DNA of 64,000 nucleotides from Ovis canadensis (lineage: Eukaryota > Chordata > Mammalia > Artiodactyla > Bovidae), in NCBI RefSeq assembly GCF_042477335.2, contig NC_091262.1, forward strand, positions 39,591,001 through 39,655,000, written 5' to 3'. Numbering within the stretch: the stretch's first letter is position 1; each line of letters opens with the position of its first letter. The notes under the pieces were generated by a model. The model did not search any database. It was not told where the DNA came from and was given only the letters and a program-made list of their open reading frames with translations. This document shows positions 45,034 to 57,497 of the stretch, in pieces. A program made the position numbers and the translations under genes.

Positions 45034-45215
45034 CTCGGGACTTCTCTGATGGCCCAGACTTAACCCAGCAGGTGGTTAAGACATCACCTTCCAATGCAGA
45101 GGGTGCGGGTTCGATCCCGTATGTCAAAAAACCAAAGCATAAAATAGAAGCAATATTGTAATAAATTCAGTAAAGACTTTTAACATGGTCCCCATCAGAA
45201 AAAAAAAAAAAAAAA
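45034..45215 (+). mobile_element. CHR-type SINE with distal module
   Basis: Includes CAAAAAACCAAAGCATAAAA and AATAAATTCAGTAAAGACTT blocks, then poly-A. Confidence 0.9.
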
Positions 45216-45819
45216 CAACTTAAAAAAAGTTCCACTTCCTGGAGGGGACACTATCTCTTCATATTATTTTCTCCTGTAAGTCTGAAGTTTTCCTTTTTCA
45301 ATATGGTTAAGACAAGGGACTTTACTCTGGAGGTATTGCCACATGATAATGTGCACCAACATCAGACTCTTCAAGTCTGTACAACACCCACCTCCCGGCC
45401 CAAGGTGAGTGCTCCTGAAGAGAGCCTTTGGCTTCTTGGCCATGCTCAGCCCCTCTGCATCTGGGAAGCATTCCTCAAACATCACAGTCACCAACTCATG
45501 GGCTTCTTGCCTCCAATCAGCGTCATTACTGAGGCTGGGCACAGATGGCAGAAGAATTAAGCCATTATAGTCATTAGTGGAATGTGGTGATCTCACAGGT
45601 GGGGCAGGTCCCAACTGCTCCAAAACACAGAACAAGGAGAGGCCAGACTGTTGGCAGAGATGTTACAGGGGCAGGCTTTGTGGACAGTGGGGTCAGAGGG
45701 ACCAGTGAAGAGTCTGACATGAGGTGTAGGGCCTGCACCTGTCCAGGTGAGTTTCCTCAATCCCACCTCCCACCCCGCTCCATTGCACTTTGGCTTCTCA
45801 CTACAAAGGCCTTGTACTG
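45216..45819. other. Repeat-poor segment with donor-like sites
   Basis: No recognised gene. A 123-residue minus-strand frame spans 45264-45635 and two perfect plus-strand donor matches occur (AAG-GTGAGT at 45404, CAG-GTGAGT near 45747). I see no matching acceptors or protein family. Confidence 0.3.
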
Positions 45820-45821
45820 GG

Positions 45822-45913
45822 GAACTTCCCTGGGGGTCCAGTGGTTAAGAATCCACCTTGCAATGCAGGGGGTGAGGTTCAACTCCTGGTCAGGGAACTA
45901 GGATTCTACATGT
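45822..45913 (+). mobile_element. CHR-type SINE, 5' part
   Basis: Cut off after GATTCTACATGT by a Bov-tA of opposite strand. Confidence 0.88.
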
Positions 45914-45914
45914 G

Positions 45915-46131
45915 TTGTTCAGTTGCTCAGTCATGTCTGCTCCTTTGTGACCCCATGGACTGTAGCCCACCAGGCTCCTCTGTCCATGGAATTCTCCAGG
46001 CAAGAATATTGGAGAGGGTTGCCGTTTCCTCCTCTAGGAGACCTTCCCAACCCAGGGATCAAACCCGTGTCTCTTGCATCTCCTGCATTGGAGGTGGGTT
46101 CTTTACCACCAGTGCCACCTGAGAAACCCTT
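45915..46131 (-). mobile_element. Bov-tA SINE
   Basis: Full body with reversed head GTGCCACCTGAGAAACCC. Confidence 0.91.
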
Positions 46132-46638
46132 CGTTTAGGTTATCTTCATCCTATGATTATTTTTACTCTTGCCTCCTTCCTTCTTGACATTTCACATACA
46201 GTAGCCAGAGAGATCTTAAGGTCTGTATCAGATCATGTTAACTCTCAGCTGAAAGTACTTCAATGATATACCATTATACATGCCATGGGCAACTTAGCCC
46301 TCATGCACAACAAAGTAAAGAACCAGCACAGCCCTCCACCACCCAAATAAAACAAATAAATATGACTTTTTAAAAAAGTCTGGTATTGGCTGAATATCTC
46401 TCCTTTATTAGATGGGTAAGAAAACTAAGTATAAGCAAATACCCTTCAAGTCAGCAGGAAGGTGAGCAGGAAGCTATGCTATGTTGACCATTCCTCGTGA
46501 ACACATCAGCACCTGCTAAGCTGTTAGCTGTCTTCCTTTCCTCACTGTGGCTCTCTGACTCCCATTGGCCCCAGGCTCCCAGACAAGCAGGACTTAGGGG
46601 GCCCTGGGGCATTGAGGGGCTTCAGCAACAAGGCAGTT

Positions 46639-46790
46639 TGGCTTCTCCTCCTGACCTCAATCTTTCCAAGCATCAGGGTCTTTTCCAATGAGTCGGCTCT
46701 TCGCATCAGATGGCGAAAGCACTGGAGCTTCAGCTTCAGCATCAGTCCTTCCAGTGAATATTCAGGCTTCACTTCCTTTAGGATTGACGT
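46639..46790 (-). mobile_element. BovB fragment
   Basis: Short antisense internal piece of the BovB 3' region. Confidence 0.87.
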
Positions 46791-46850
46791 GATAGCAGAA
46801 GAGGTGGGAGAGAGGCATGTTGCTTCATCTAGTTGGAGTTAGTTGCTCCA

Positions 46851-47008
46851 CATTTTACCTGGTGGGTCAGATGGTAAATAATCTGCCTGTAGTGCAGGAG
46901 ACCTAGGTTTAACTGGAGAAGGGAGAGGCAATCCACTCCAGTATTCTTGCCTGGAGAATTCCATGGACAGAGAAGCCTGGTGTTCCCAAAGAACTGGACA
47001 CGACTGAG
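46851..47008 (+). mobile_element. Bov-tA SINE with internal deletion
   Basis: Head and body joined with about 30 bp missing around the box B region. Confidence 0.83.
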
Positions 47009-47785
47009 TGCAGAAAGTTAAGAAGAACTAAAGAGCCTCTTGATGAAAGTGAAAGAGGAGAGTGAAAAAATTGCCTTAAAGCTCAACATTCAGAAAACTA
47101 AGACCATGGCATCCGGTCCCATCACTTCACAGGAAATAGATGGGGAAAGAGTGGAAACAGTGGAAACAGTGGCTGACTGTATTTTTTTGTGCTCCAAAAT
47201 CACTGCAGATGGTGACTGCAGCCATGAAATTAAAAGATGCTTACTCCTTGGAAGGAAAGTTATGACCAACCTAGACAGCATATTCGAAAGTAGAGACATT
47301 ACTTTACCAACAAAAGTCCGTCTAGTCAAGGCTATGGTTTTTCCAGTAGTCATATATGGATGTGAGAGTTGGACTATAAAGAAAGCTGAGTGCTGAAGAA
47401 TTGATCCTTTTGAACTGTGGTGTTGGAGAAGACTCTTGAGAGTCTCTTGGACTGCAAGGAGATCCAACCAGTCCATCCTAAAGGAGATCAGTCCTGGGTG
47501 TTCATTGGAAGGACTGATGTTGAAGCTGAAACTCCAGTCCTTTGACCACCTGATGTGAAGAGCTGACTCATTGGAAAAGACCCTGATGCTGGGAAAGATT
47601 CAGGGCAGGAGGAGAAGGGGATGACAGAGGATGACATGGTTGGATGGCATCACCGACTGATTCAATGGACATGGGTTTGGGTAGACTCTGGCAGTTGGTG
47701 ATGGACAGGGAGGGCAGGCATGCTGCGGTTCATGGGGTCGCAAAGAGTCGGACACGACTGAGCGACTGAACTGAACTGAACTGAG
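47009..47785 (+). mobile_element. BovB LINE 3' part
   Basis: The best preserved BovB piece. A plus-strand frame at 47040-47396 encodes about 118 residues of the reverse transcriptase C-terminal region, then a TGA stop. The 3' terminus with (CTGAA)n ends near 47785. Confidence 0.93.
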
Positions 47786-48570
47786 TGACTAACATCAACC
47801 ACGTCACAAGAAAAGTCAGAGGTAAGGTTCAAAAGTTGGCTGTTTAATCTGATGCTCTAATACATTTTGCATGACAGGAAGATGAGGCATAAGTACCTCA
47901 AAATGAAACTCAATCATGTATAATTACCATATAATGAAAATAATATAATTTTAAATTATTAAATTAAAAAAAGTCTGCATTGAGAGTTAGGGATCTTCCA
48001 TTAAGGATAAATCTTCAAGAAACATATGGCTTATAGTAGCCTAGGGGTCTCGCTTAAACCTCACCAAAGGTGAGTTCAATTAGAAGTTCATCTTAGTTTC
48101 AAACTTTATCAAAGCCTTGACTTCGTTAATATTTTCAATAGCTCATCTCTCTCATTTTAAGTCCTTCAGGCTCCATTACGCCTAATTGTCTCCTGGATTT
48201 GAACCTATTGAAGTTTTTTTTTTTTTTTAACCCAGTTTTTTGGACAGAGCAATATTTTAATTATACAGAATACTGTAATTTTTTAGTTCCCATTTTCTAG
48301 TCTCTGTTATTGTCACCTATTCATCTGCAAATGCTAGACACAGCTACTCTTTCCAGGATGAAGAAGCCAGAAACTATTCTGACATTGTAATAATCTCAAA
48401 CTATACAGGTTTTTCTCATAGCTTAAAAAAAGTGTGTGTAGCGGGGAGTTGTGTTTCATAAAGTTATCTTTTGAAATATGTTTACTCTGTTTAATGTTCT
48501 CACATTTAAAAAAATTACTTTCTATAGCTAACAACTAATTTTAAAATTTATTTTCTATACCTAACTCTCT

Positions 48571-48695
48571 CTTTTTAAAAATTTCTGGCCACACTCCCAT
48601 GGCATGTGGGGCCCTAGTTCCCTGACCAGGGATTGAACCCACATCCCCTGCATTGAAAGGCAGTGTCTTAACTACTGGACCACCAGGGAAGTCCC
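48571..48695 (-). mobile_element. CHR-type SINE
   Basis: Ends GGACCACCAGGGAAGTCCC. Confidence 0.9.
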
Positions 48696-49104
48696 TGTTC
48701 TTACATCTTTATAATGAGAGCCCAGCAACTCAACCTACAGAAGTGGAAGCACAGAATCCACCCCACATTCTCCCACTCCTCCAAGTCCCCCAGTCTGTGG
48801 GGGGTGTGCAGGGGACAGTGGAATTCTGAGGGAGCTCCCTCAAAATGGGTTACAAATGGGGCCAATGGACCAAATGGTATAAAAAGGCTGGGGGTGAAGG
48901 TAGAGATGTGAGATGCAAATAGAAGGGGAATATCCTGGACTGAGGGAGCCCCAGCAAGGATGGAAGTAAATTTCAGAATGTGGGAGGTGAGAGGCAAAAA
49001 TCCCATGGAAACATTCCAGGGGGCATGTTGAGAAGCAGGGTAGGGGGCTCTGGTCTCCCTACCCTCTGTTTTCCTGGGGAACTAAATGTTGCTTTGCATC
49101 TGGG

Positions 49105-49321
49105 TCGTGCATGCTAAGTCACTCAATTATGTCCAGTTCTTTGGGACCCCATGGACTGTAGCCCACTAGGCTCTGTCCATGCGATTCTCCAGGAAAGAAT
49201 ACTGGAGGGGGTTGCCATGCCCTCCTCTCGGGGGTCTTCCTGACCCAAGGATTGAACCCACGTCTCTCATGTCTCCTGCATTGACAGGAGGGTTCTTTAC
49301 CACTATCACCACCTGGGAAGA
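49105..49321 (-). mobile_element. Bov-tA SINE
   Basis: Full body with reversed head ATCACCACCTGGGAAG. Confidence 0.9.
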
Positions 49322-49494
49322 CTTTTGAATCTGAGGGAACCAGAAATTTAGGTTAGCTTATGTGGTGACTGAGCAGCTTGTTGATACAGAAGCCTGAGTA
49401 GTATTCTGGTGAGGAGACCAATGGACATTCAGACAGTACCCATGAAGCAGAATTTTTCAGCCTATTTGCCTAATACCAGCTCTGTGAGCAGTCA

Positions 49495-49745
49495 TAGCAT
49501 AGTTAACAGTCAGGGGCTAGTCTGTGTGGGTTCAAATCCTGACTCTGCTGCTTGTTAGCTGGATGTCCCTGAGTTACTTAACCACCTGTGACTCAGTTTC
49601 CCTGTCTGTAAAATGGGGATAATAAGTATTTCTTCTACAGGGTTGTTGTGAAAATTTCATGATTAACACATGTGAAGAACCTACAACAGGGCCTGGAACA
49701 TAGTAAGCATTCAATTAATACTAGCTACTATTGGTATTACTGTTT
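49495..49745 (+). mobile_element. MIR SINE, near full length
   Basis: The order is GGTTCAAATCCTGACTCTGC, GTTACTTAACC, GTAAAATGGGGATAATAA, GGGTTGTTGTGAAAAT, then a CATAGTAAGCATTCAATTAA end. Confidence 0.85.
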
Positions 49746-49774
49746 CCACTCTCTTGGTTCAAGATCCTGACATC

Positions 49775-50337
49775 TGTGGAGAAAGAAATGGCAACCCACT
49801 CCAGTATTCATGCCTGGAAAATCCCATGGACTGAGGAGCCTGGTGGGCTACAATCCATGGGGTCGCAAAGAGTCGGACATGACTGAGCGACTTCTGTGTT
49901 TTTGAAGCTCAAAGGGATATAGGCCACTGAAAAGGATATAAAACAGGGCAGAATTTCTTTAAAAAGTAACAGATTAGTTAGTTACAACATCAAGATAAAT
50001 GGAATTGAAAGAGAGATGCTACCAAGAGAGTTGGGCAGTACTGCTTAAACAATGCTCAAGAGTTTCTGTTCTTAAATTGTTTCCTCTTGAGAGAAGATGA
50101 GCAGCACTGGGGCTACTCACCTCTGTCTTTTTTTGTTCCCCACTTTGGTTATGTGTTGTTACTTTCAGAACTGTACGTTTTTCACCTTGTCATAGTAGCT
50201 GCCAAAAGTGTGTTTTTATAAACATGGGGTTCTAGAGCGCTAGCTTCCTGGCGCAGAGGAAAGAAAGAAATGTGTGTTGTACAAAATAAGTACATTCATA
50301 TGTTTAATAAAATAGTTCTATTATTGAAAAAAAAAAA
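49775..50337 (+). pseudogene. Retrocopied mRNA 3' end with SINE
   Basis: An inserted 563-bp unit with the exact 14-bp duplication AAGATCCTGACATC (49761-49774 and 50338-50351). A poly(A) run of at least 13 As lies at its 3' end, with AATAAA at 50306-50311, 14 nt before the tail. The first 125 bp are a sense BovA monomer; the rest is unique sequence without an open frame. So a spliced or terminal-exon transcript carrying a BovA in its 3' UTR was reverse transcribed and inserted. I do not recognise the parent gene. Confidence 0.85.
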
Positions 50338-50569
50338 AAGATCCTGACATCGGAAACCTCCCTCATAATTCTTCCTTCCTCCCCTAGGCTCCTCCAAATT
50401 CCTACCCACCTTTCTTTACCCCTGGACACCAAAAGTCCTCATTCACTCATTTTCTCTTGCAATAGCTGTAGAGTTCCTGTCAGACAGAACCTGATTACTT
50501 CACAAAGAAGCTATCCTGTTGTCTAAACAATAAAAGAAAATAATAATACATTGGATTTCACCAATTTTC

Positions 50570-51895
50570 AGAAAATATTCAAAAGATATTCTTAAGAAAA
50601 TGAAAAAAAAGTAGCAGACTGGGAGAAAAAGTAGAATGCATATATCTGACCAAGGACTTGCACCCAGAATATACTAAGAACTTTTATAACTCAATAACCA
50701 GAAGATGAACAACACAACTTTGAAAAATGAGCACAAGACTTAAATAGGCATTTCACAATAGTTCCACAGCTGATTAGCACATGAACAGAAGCTCAACGTC
50801 ATTCCTTGGGATGGAAATGCAAACTAAAACTACACTGAGAGACTTGGCAAGGATGTGAGAAAAGGGAACCCTCACACACTGCTGGTGGGGCTGTAAATTG
50901 ATGCAGCCTCTACAGAAACCATTATGGAGGCTCCTCAAAAAATTAAAAATAGAACTACCATCTGACCTAGCAGTCTCACTTCTGGGTGTATATCCAATGA
51001 ATGAAATTACTGTCTGGAAGAGACATCTGCACTCCCGTGTCCATTGTGGTATTTATTCACAATAGCCAAGACTTGGACACAATCTAAATGTCCATTGAGA
51101 GATGAATGGATAAAGAAGATGTGGTCTATACATACAATGGAATATTTTTCAGCCATAAAAGGAAGGAAATACTGCCTGTGCAACCACATGGATGGGGCTT
51201 GAGGGCATTATTCTAAGTAAAATAAGTCAAAGGAAAACAAATAATGCATGACCTCTCTTATATGTGAAATCGAAGAAATAAAATCAGCTTCCTAGAAACA
51301 GAGAGTAGATTGGTCGCTGCCAGTAGCTGGAGGCTATAGGAAGATGTTGCTCAAAGGGTACAAACTTTCAGGTACAACAATAATAGGTTGCAGCCTGCAA
51401 ACTCTTAGATGTGGCATGTGAACTCTTAATCGCCCCAAGTGGATTTACTTCCCTGACCAGGGATTGAACCCAGGCACCCTGCATTGGGAGTGTGGAGTCT
51501 TAACCACTGGACCACCAGGGCATGCTGCAACTAAAGATCTGGCATGCCACAATGAAGACAGAAGATCCTCATGCCACAACTAAGATGTGGTGCAGCCATA
51601 TCTTAGTAATAAATAAATAATTATAAATATTTTTTAAAAAGAAGTTCTGGAGATAATGTATAACATGGTGACTATAGTTAATACTACAATATTTTATACT
51701 TGCAAGTTGCTGAGGGTACATTTCAAGCATTCTCACCAAAAGAAGGGGGGGAAAAGATAATTCTGTGAGGTGATAGAGATGCTAATTAACTCGATTGTGA
51801 GAATCATTTATTTCACAGATATGCATATATCAAATTGTCACATTGTATACTTTAAGTATATATTACTCATTTGTCAACCGTACCTCAAAAAAGGA
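50570..51895 (+). mobile_element. Old L1 ORF2 3' part, interrupted
   Basis: Recognisable as degenerate L1M-type sequence (CACACTGCTGGTGGGGCTGT, ACAATGGAATATTTTTCAGC). It is split at 51395-51640 by two CHR pieces. Confidence 0.85.
51395..51640. mobile_element. Two CHR SINE pieces, inverted
   Basis: A minus-strand CHR (51395-51520, ending GGACCACCAGGG) abuts a plus-strand CHR 3' end (51521-51640, ending AATAAATAAATAATT). Confidence 0.78.
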
Positions 51896-51904
51896 AGTAA
51901 AACA

Positions 51905-52665
51905 CTTTGAGAGATTACCTCTCAATAGCCTCTAGCATGGCTGAATTAAAGGAAACAAAAATGATGAAAACAAGTGTGGCAAGGACATCGAACAAGTGAG
52001 GTCTCATGCACTCCTGGTGGAACTGTAAAATCGCATGGTCATTTTGGAACAGAGATTGGCGGTTTCTTATGAAGTTAAACATAAATTTGTCATCAACCTC
52101 ACAATTCCACGCTTGCTATTTTACTCAAGAGAAATAAAAAGATAACCATACAGAGACGCATACTCCAATATTTGTAGCAGCTTTATTCATAACATCCCCA
52201 AACCTGAAACAACCCAAATGTCCATCAACAGAGGGATGGATAAAAGAAATGGTACATCCATGCAATGGGACACTGATCAGCCATAAAAACGGATTGCCAA
52301 TACATGCAAATCTAGGGAGACTTTTTAACGCGTTACACTAAGTGAAAGAAGACAAACACACAAAAATTGGATGCCATCTGATTCTTTCATAAGAAATTCT
52401 TGTACAGGCAGAACTCAGAAGAGCAGAGACAGCAAATCGCTGGTTTCCTGGGGCTGGAGTCCAGGAACTGACTGCACAGGGGCACAAGGGAACTGTTAGA
52501 GGTGGTGGAAATATTCTATAGCTTGCTGGCGGTTACATGGGTTTCAAAACTCGTAAAAACCCACTGAACTGAAAAGAAAAAAACACACACACACACACAT
52601 CAGATTGTAAGTCTAAAATGGGCGCATTATATTGTATGTAAATCTTACCTCAGGAAGCTTGATTT
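51905..52665 (+). mobile_element. Old L1 3' part, second fragment
   Basis: Overlaps in content with the preceding L1 (same ORF2 end region), so it is a separate insertion. An (AC)n run at 52583-52602 lies near its end. Confidence 0.82.
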
Positions 52666-52839
52666 TTCTTTTAAAAAAAAGCATCCAACCTCATTTCTTT
52701 AGCAACGGAAAAACCAGTTCTAATTAATTATTTTTTTTTTAAACAAGTAAACTAGATTGGTTAACTCTGTCCCAAATACTTTGAAGACATGTCATTACTT
52801 TTAGAGAGAACACTGACATCCTGAAGCTGTCCCTAGAAG

Positions 52840-53236
52840 CTTTGTATGACCTCCTCCTGCCAGCCTCTCTGCAACCATCTGATGCCTGCTGCTTCTCACT
52901 CCTGATGCTTCGGGCTACCCTAACCCTCCCTCCTCTCCTCCAATACACCCCCTTCCCTGCCTCAGGGCCTCTGCAGATGCTGTTCTTCTCCTCCATGCTT
53001 CATTTGGCCTACATGTCAGGCTTTAGTTTAGAAGCCACATTCTGCTCCTTTATGTGATTTTTTCTTCATGCAGTTTTTCATATTTTAAATTTTACATTGA
53101 TTTATGTGATTATTTGTTCCCTGTCTGTTGCCCTAAAGGGCATAAAGGGCAACAACAGTGTCTGACTGTCTCATCACTGGATGCTTGAGGCTCAGCATTG
53201 TACCTGGCACTTAAGAGGCTTAAGAAGATATTCTTT
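52840..53236 (+). mobile_element. L2-like 3' end
   Basis: CTGCCTCAGGGCCTCTGCAG plus the later CATTGTACCTGGCACTTAAG, the typical L2 3' terminal text, diverged. Confidence 0.5.
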
Positions 53237-53410
53237 TTTAAAAAGTTAATGAATTAATTAATTTGGCTATTTCGGGTCTTAGTTGCAGCATGCAGGATCT
53301 TGGATCTTCATTGCAGCATGTGAGGTCTAGCTCCCTGACCAGGGATGGAAGCCAGGCCCCTTACACTGGGAGCTCAGAGTCTTAATCGCTGGACTGGCAG
53401 GGAAGTCCAA
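53237..53410 (-). mobile_element. CHR-type SINE in L2-like end
   Basis: Exact 12-bp duplication AAGATATTCTTT at 53225-53236 and 53411-53422. Confidence 0.93.
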
Positions 53411-53995
53411 AAGATATTCTTTAAATGTATGGATGAATGAATAGAGTTTTTATTTTTATATTTGTGTATTTTTTTTATCATACCAACTTCTGTGCAAAGA
53501 GATAACTTCCACTTAGAGTCTCATACTAGAAATTCCATGGGAAATTGAAGCCAGTCCTTACTTGCATTCTTTCAAACAGAACATATAAACTGGACAGCTT
53601 TCCTTGTGTAGGAAATGTAATATCACAAGTTGATCATGTACTGACCCCCTTGTCATAATCCCCCAATACTGTTGCAAAGTGCTGAGTTGCTTGGTTTAGC
53701 ATTTCCACAGTGTTTCTTTATCTTAGCTCTCTTTTAAAAGCAAAAATATACTTAAATGAATTATTTTGCTGGCTGCTTCCATACTGCTTCATTCCAAGTC
53801 CAAGATGGTATTTAGAAAAAGAACAAATAAAATTGTATCTTAAGTGCAAAGTACATGTCTGAGTATCTGCCAAATTGGTACACTCAATCCAGTGCATTTC
53901 TTCCAATTCCATGCATTCACCATTGGACCCCTCTTCAAAGTGTCAGTAGTTTTCTTGAACCACACAAAACTGTCGCTTAGTTTCTCTTCTACTCT

Positions 53996-54159
53996 TTTTT
54001 AAAAGTCTTTATTGAATGTGTTACAATATTGCTTCTGTTTTATGTTTTGGGATTTTTGGCCAGAAGGCATGTAGGCTCTTAGTTCCCCAACCAGGGATTG
54101 AACCTACATCCCCTGCATTGAAAGGTGAAGTCTTAACCACTGGACTCCCAGGGAAATCC
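53996..54159 (-). mobile_element. CHR-type SINE with distal module
   Basis: TTATTGAATGTGTTACAATA module then reversed tRNA head. Confidence 0.9.
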
Positions 54160-54195
54160 CTCCCTAATACTCTTATTGTCAATACTATTATTGTC

Positions 54196-54466
54196 ATTCT
54201 GTTGCCAAGTCGTGTCTGACTATTTGCGACCCCATGGACTGCAGCATGCCAGGCTTTCTTGTCCCTCACCATCTCCCGAAGTTCGCCAAGTTCATGTCCA
54301 TTGAATTGATACAATGCTGTTCAACCATCTTATCCTCTGCCACCCTCTTCTCCTTTTGCCTTCAATCTTTCCCAGCATCAGGGTCTTTTCCAATGAGTCT
54401 GCTCTTCGTATCAGATGGCCAAAATATTGGAGCTTCAGCAGCAGTCCTTCCAATGAGTATTCAATG
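54196..54466 (-). mobile_element. BovB 3' end fragment
   Basis: Antisense, beginning at the TGACTATTTGCGACCCCATG region near its tail. Confidence 0.88.
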
Positions 54467-55087
54467 AAGTGTTTTTAAAATCTAGGCTTTATTACTTTTT
54501 AGGTATGGTGAGGTCAATAAATCAGGAGACAACTGCCTCTGAAAAAGTAGTTACACCCAGAGATCCCAAGAGAAGGGGACGTGGCAAACCATGGGTGACA
54601 CACAGAGAAGCCTCACAGTCAGTCTGGGTGGCAGAGGGAGAGAGGGGAAGTTTGGACAAGAGCCTCCACTGGGGTTTCCTCAGGAAGTTACAGGTGACGC
54701 AGGCGAAGAAGGCTGAGGATTGGCTGGTTTAAGTAATCTCAGCTGATGCTGGGCATATTGGGGGCTGTCCTTAGATACTTGGGGCCTTGCTCCTGGGTGA
54801 TGAGGGCAGGTAGATAATGATCTGGAGTGGAAGAACCCAGTAAAGGAAGTGGTTAGGGGTACAAGCTCTGGATTGGTCTACATTTTAAAGGTCCACTCCC
54901 AGGTGAGTTGCTTACTGTCTCTAGGAACTGGCTAATCCCACGGAAGGGAAATCTCTCCAGGGCCAGCAGTCCCCAAGATGTCAGAGTATCAGAGAACAAC
55001 AAACAGACTATGTGACTAATATAAGAAGCAAGCTGAGTGTTTGGTCTGAAGAAATTCCCCAGAAGATTAGTCCTTCAGTTATTAACA

Positions 55088-55123
55088 GACACACACACAC
55101 ACACACACATACACATACACACA
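55088..55123 (+). repeat. (AC)n microsatellite
   Basis: AC run with two CATAC interruptions. Confidence 0.92.
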
Positions 55124-55317
55124 TGAAGCAGCTCCGGGCCAGGGTTATTGAAACAGGTGCTTAGGACTTCCCTGGTGGGGATGTTCAGGGCAGTGGGGGT
55201 GGAGTACATTTCAGAGATATTTCTAAGGCAGAATCAGTGAAATTTGTGTCTCATTACATGTTAGGGAGGGCAGGACTTGAGAAAAGGATGAGTCAAAATT
55301 TTGAATTTTGAAATATT

Positions 55318-55469
55318 GACACCATTAAGCAAGTGAAAGGACAACCCACAAAGATAAGATGATATCTGCAAATTATATACCTGATAAGGGGCTTCTATTC
55401 AGCATATGTAAAGAACTCTTACAACCAATAATGAAAGATAAATAGCTCAATTAAAAAATGGGCAAAATG
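55318..55469 (+). mobile_element. Old L1 ORF2 fragment
   Basis: AAAGGACAACCCACAAAGAT through CAATTAAAAAATGGGCAAAA is diverged L1 ORF2. Confidence 0.75.
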
Positions 55470-55830
55470 GTACTTCCCTGGTGGTCCAGTAGCTAAGACT
55501 CCAAGCTCCCAATGTAGCGGGGCACAGACTTGATCCCTGGTGAAGGAAGTAGATCCTATATGCTGCAATTAAGACCCAGCATGGGTTTCTCTGAAGGCTC
55601 AGATGGTGAAGAATCTGCCTGCAATGCAGGAGACCCAGGTTCAATCCCTGGGTTGGGAAGATGCCCTGGAGAAGGAAATGGCAACCCACTCGAGTATTCT
55701 TCCCTGGGAAATCCCATGGACAGAGGAGCCTGGCAGGCTACAGTCGATAGGGTTGCAAAGAGTCGGACACGGCTGAGTGGATAAAGAACAAAATCAAGAC
55801 CTGGCACAGCCAAACAAATAAATATTAGGG
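55470..55830 (+). mobile_element. CHR SINE split by Bov-tA
   Basis: CHR head and body at 55470-55580; its AAGACCTGGCACAGCC and AAATAAATATT end resumes after the inserted SINE. Confidence 0.87.
55581..55790 (+). mobile_element. Bov-tA SINE in CHR
   Basis: The CHR block ATTAAGACCCAGCA (left) and ATCAAGACCTGGCA (right) is duplicated around it. Confidence 0.88.
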
Positions 55831-56245
55831 GGAAAAAAGAAAGAGGTGCTCAAAGTACAGTTCTCTGCTTTCTTTCTAGAAGGAGAATGAACACGTCTTC
55901 CTTCTTGTTTCCTTTCAACCAGGACATTAGGAACAGCAATCACCTTTTCAACTGGAAGCTTCCAGTTATAACTCCCAGGGGACCTGGGCTTCTGTTTTCA
56001 GAAAAGGATCCCCATGCAGCTGGAACCAGAGCAGGGTGCAATCCTTGTCTCAGGGGAGGGCTGCATGCCTGCCGGCTCCACGCTCACAAAGTACCTCTCA
56101 GAAGGCCTGTGAGTTACCAGGAAGAAACCAACCACAGGGAGAAGCATTCCTCCCAGGGGTGGGGTGTTGATCACAGTTCTAGGTTCTAGACCACAGAATC
56201 CACTCCAGTGAGTTTGAGCAGAAAGGTATTTATGAAGGCGTAAAG

Positions 56246-56461
56246 GCTTCCTGGGTGGCTCAAGTGATAAAGAATCCGCCAGGCAATGCAGGAGACCTGG
56301 GCTTGATCCCTGGGTCGAGAAGATCCCCTGGAGAAGGGAATGGCAACCCACTCCAGTATTCTTGCCCGGGAAATCCCATGGACAGATGAACTTGGCATGT
56401 ACAGTCCATGGGGTCACAAAGAGTCGGACATGACTGAGCACAGCACAACAACAACAACAAA
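56246..56461 (+). mobile_element. Bov-tA SINE
   Basis: Full-length with an (ACA)n tail. Confidence 0.92.
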
Positions 56462-56927
56462 TAAGAAACAACGCAGAAAAGACAGACCACAGGATCACGG
56501 GAGGGATGAAGAAGCAGACACCAGGATAGGCTCTGGGAAGAACTCCCCAAACCACAACACACAACTGGGCAGTGATGGAACCTTTGGCTCTTGCATGACC
56601 AAGAAGCTTCAGAGGCAGGAAATCTTGCGCCACAGGCATCTCTGAGGAGTGGCTTCCTAAATCAGAACGTCCCCAGCAGCTACCAGGTCCACAGGGCTTC
56701 TCCCACAGCCCCTGGCACATTTTCCTCCCAATATAATTCAGCATCACACGCGAGGTCGTCTGGTTGATAAAAAGTAATTCACACCTTGTATACTTGGGGG
56801 CAAGAAAGTCTAGAAAATGCCATTTTTAGCTCCAGCCTCTCATTTACAATGGGTATGTGTATCTCAATTAATCCATGTGTCCATGGTTTGGTACCTTTCA
56901 CTGGGTCTAGTATATATTTGTTTGTTT

Positions 56928-57115
56928 AAGATATTTTTTGATGATGTGGACCATTTTAAATCTATTGAATTTGTTACACTATTATTTCTGTGTTATTTTT
57001 TTTTTTTTTTTTTGGCTGCTAGGCATGTGGGATCTTAGTTCCCTGATCAGGGATTGAACCCCCACACCCTACATTGGAAGGCGAAGTCTTAACCACTGGA
57101 CTGCTAAGGAAGTCC
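56928..57115 (-). mobile_element. CHR-type SINE with distal module
   Basis: ATTGAATTTGTTACACTATT module, poly-T, then reversed head ending CTAAGGAAGTCCC. Confidence 0.88.
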
Positions 57116-57497
57116 CTAGTATATGTTTTTAAAGGACTAAGCATGTTTACTTTTTTAAAACTGTGAACAACTGGACAAAATTCTGTCCCTGAATTCTGTC
57201 CCCTCAGTGGCTATGGCCCTACTCCCCACGATCCAGTTTTGCAGATGCTCACTGTCCACTGTCCTGGACATTTAAAGTTTGCTGTTTTCTACCTCTGTTG
57301 GCATGTACACGGCTTTTTAGAACGTAGACTCAAATACTTGCCCAAACTCCAGCTAAAGACAACAGTTGCTTATCTAGAATGTGCTCATGTTTCCCAGATA
57401 GACAAGCCATTATTTTTTGCTGGCCAGCTCATGAGGTTTAGCAAATGCTCTTGACCTTTTCTGTTCTCCTGAAATGCATTTTAAAAAATCCCTGTAA

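Noticed and set aside
47040..47396. 118-residue frame resembling a reverse transcriptase
   Set aside because: Real homology, but it is a truncated BovB remnant ending at a stop, not a working gene.
48861..48887. CCAAT plus TATAAAAAGG promoter
   Set aside because: The two boxes are too close (about 10 bp) and no transcript-like sequence follows.
55998..56747. 249-residue minus-strand frame
   Set aside because: Its middle is a Bov-tA SINE in reverse and the rest shows no domain; chance open frame.
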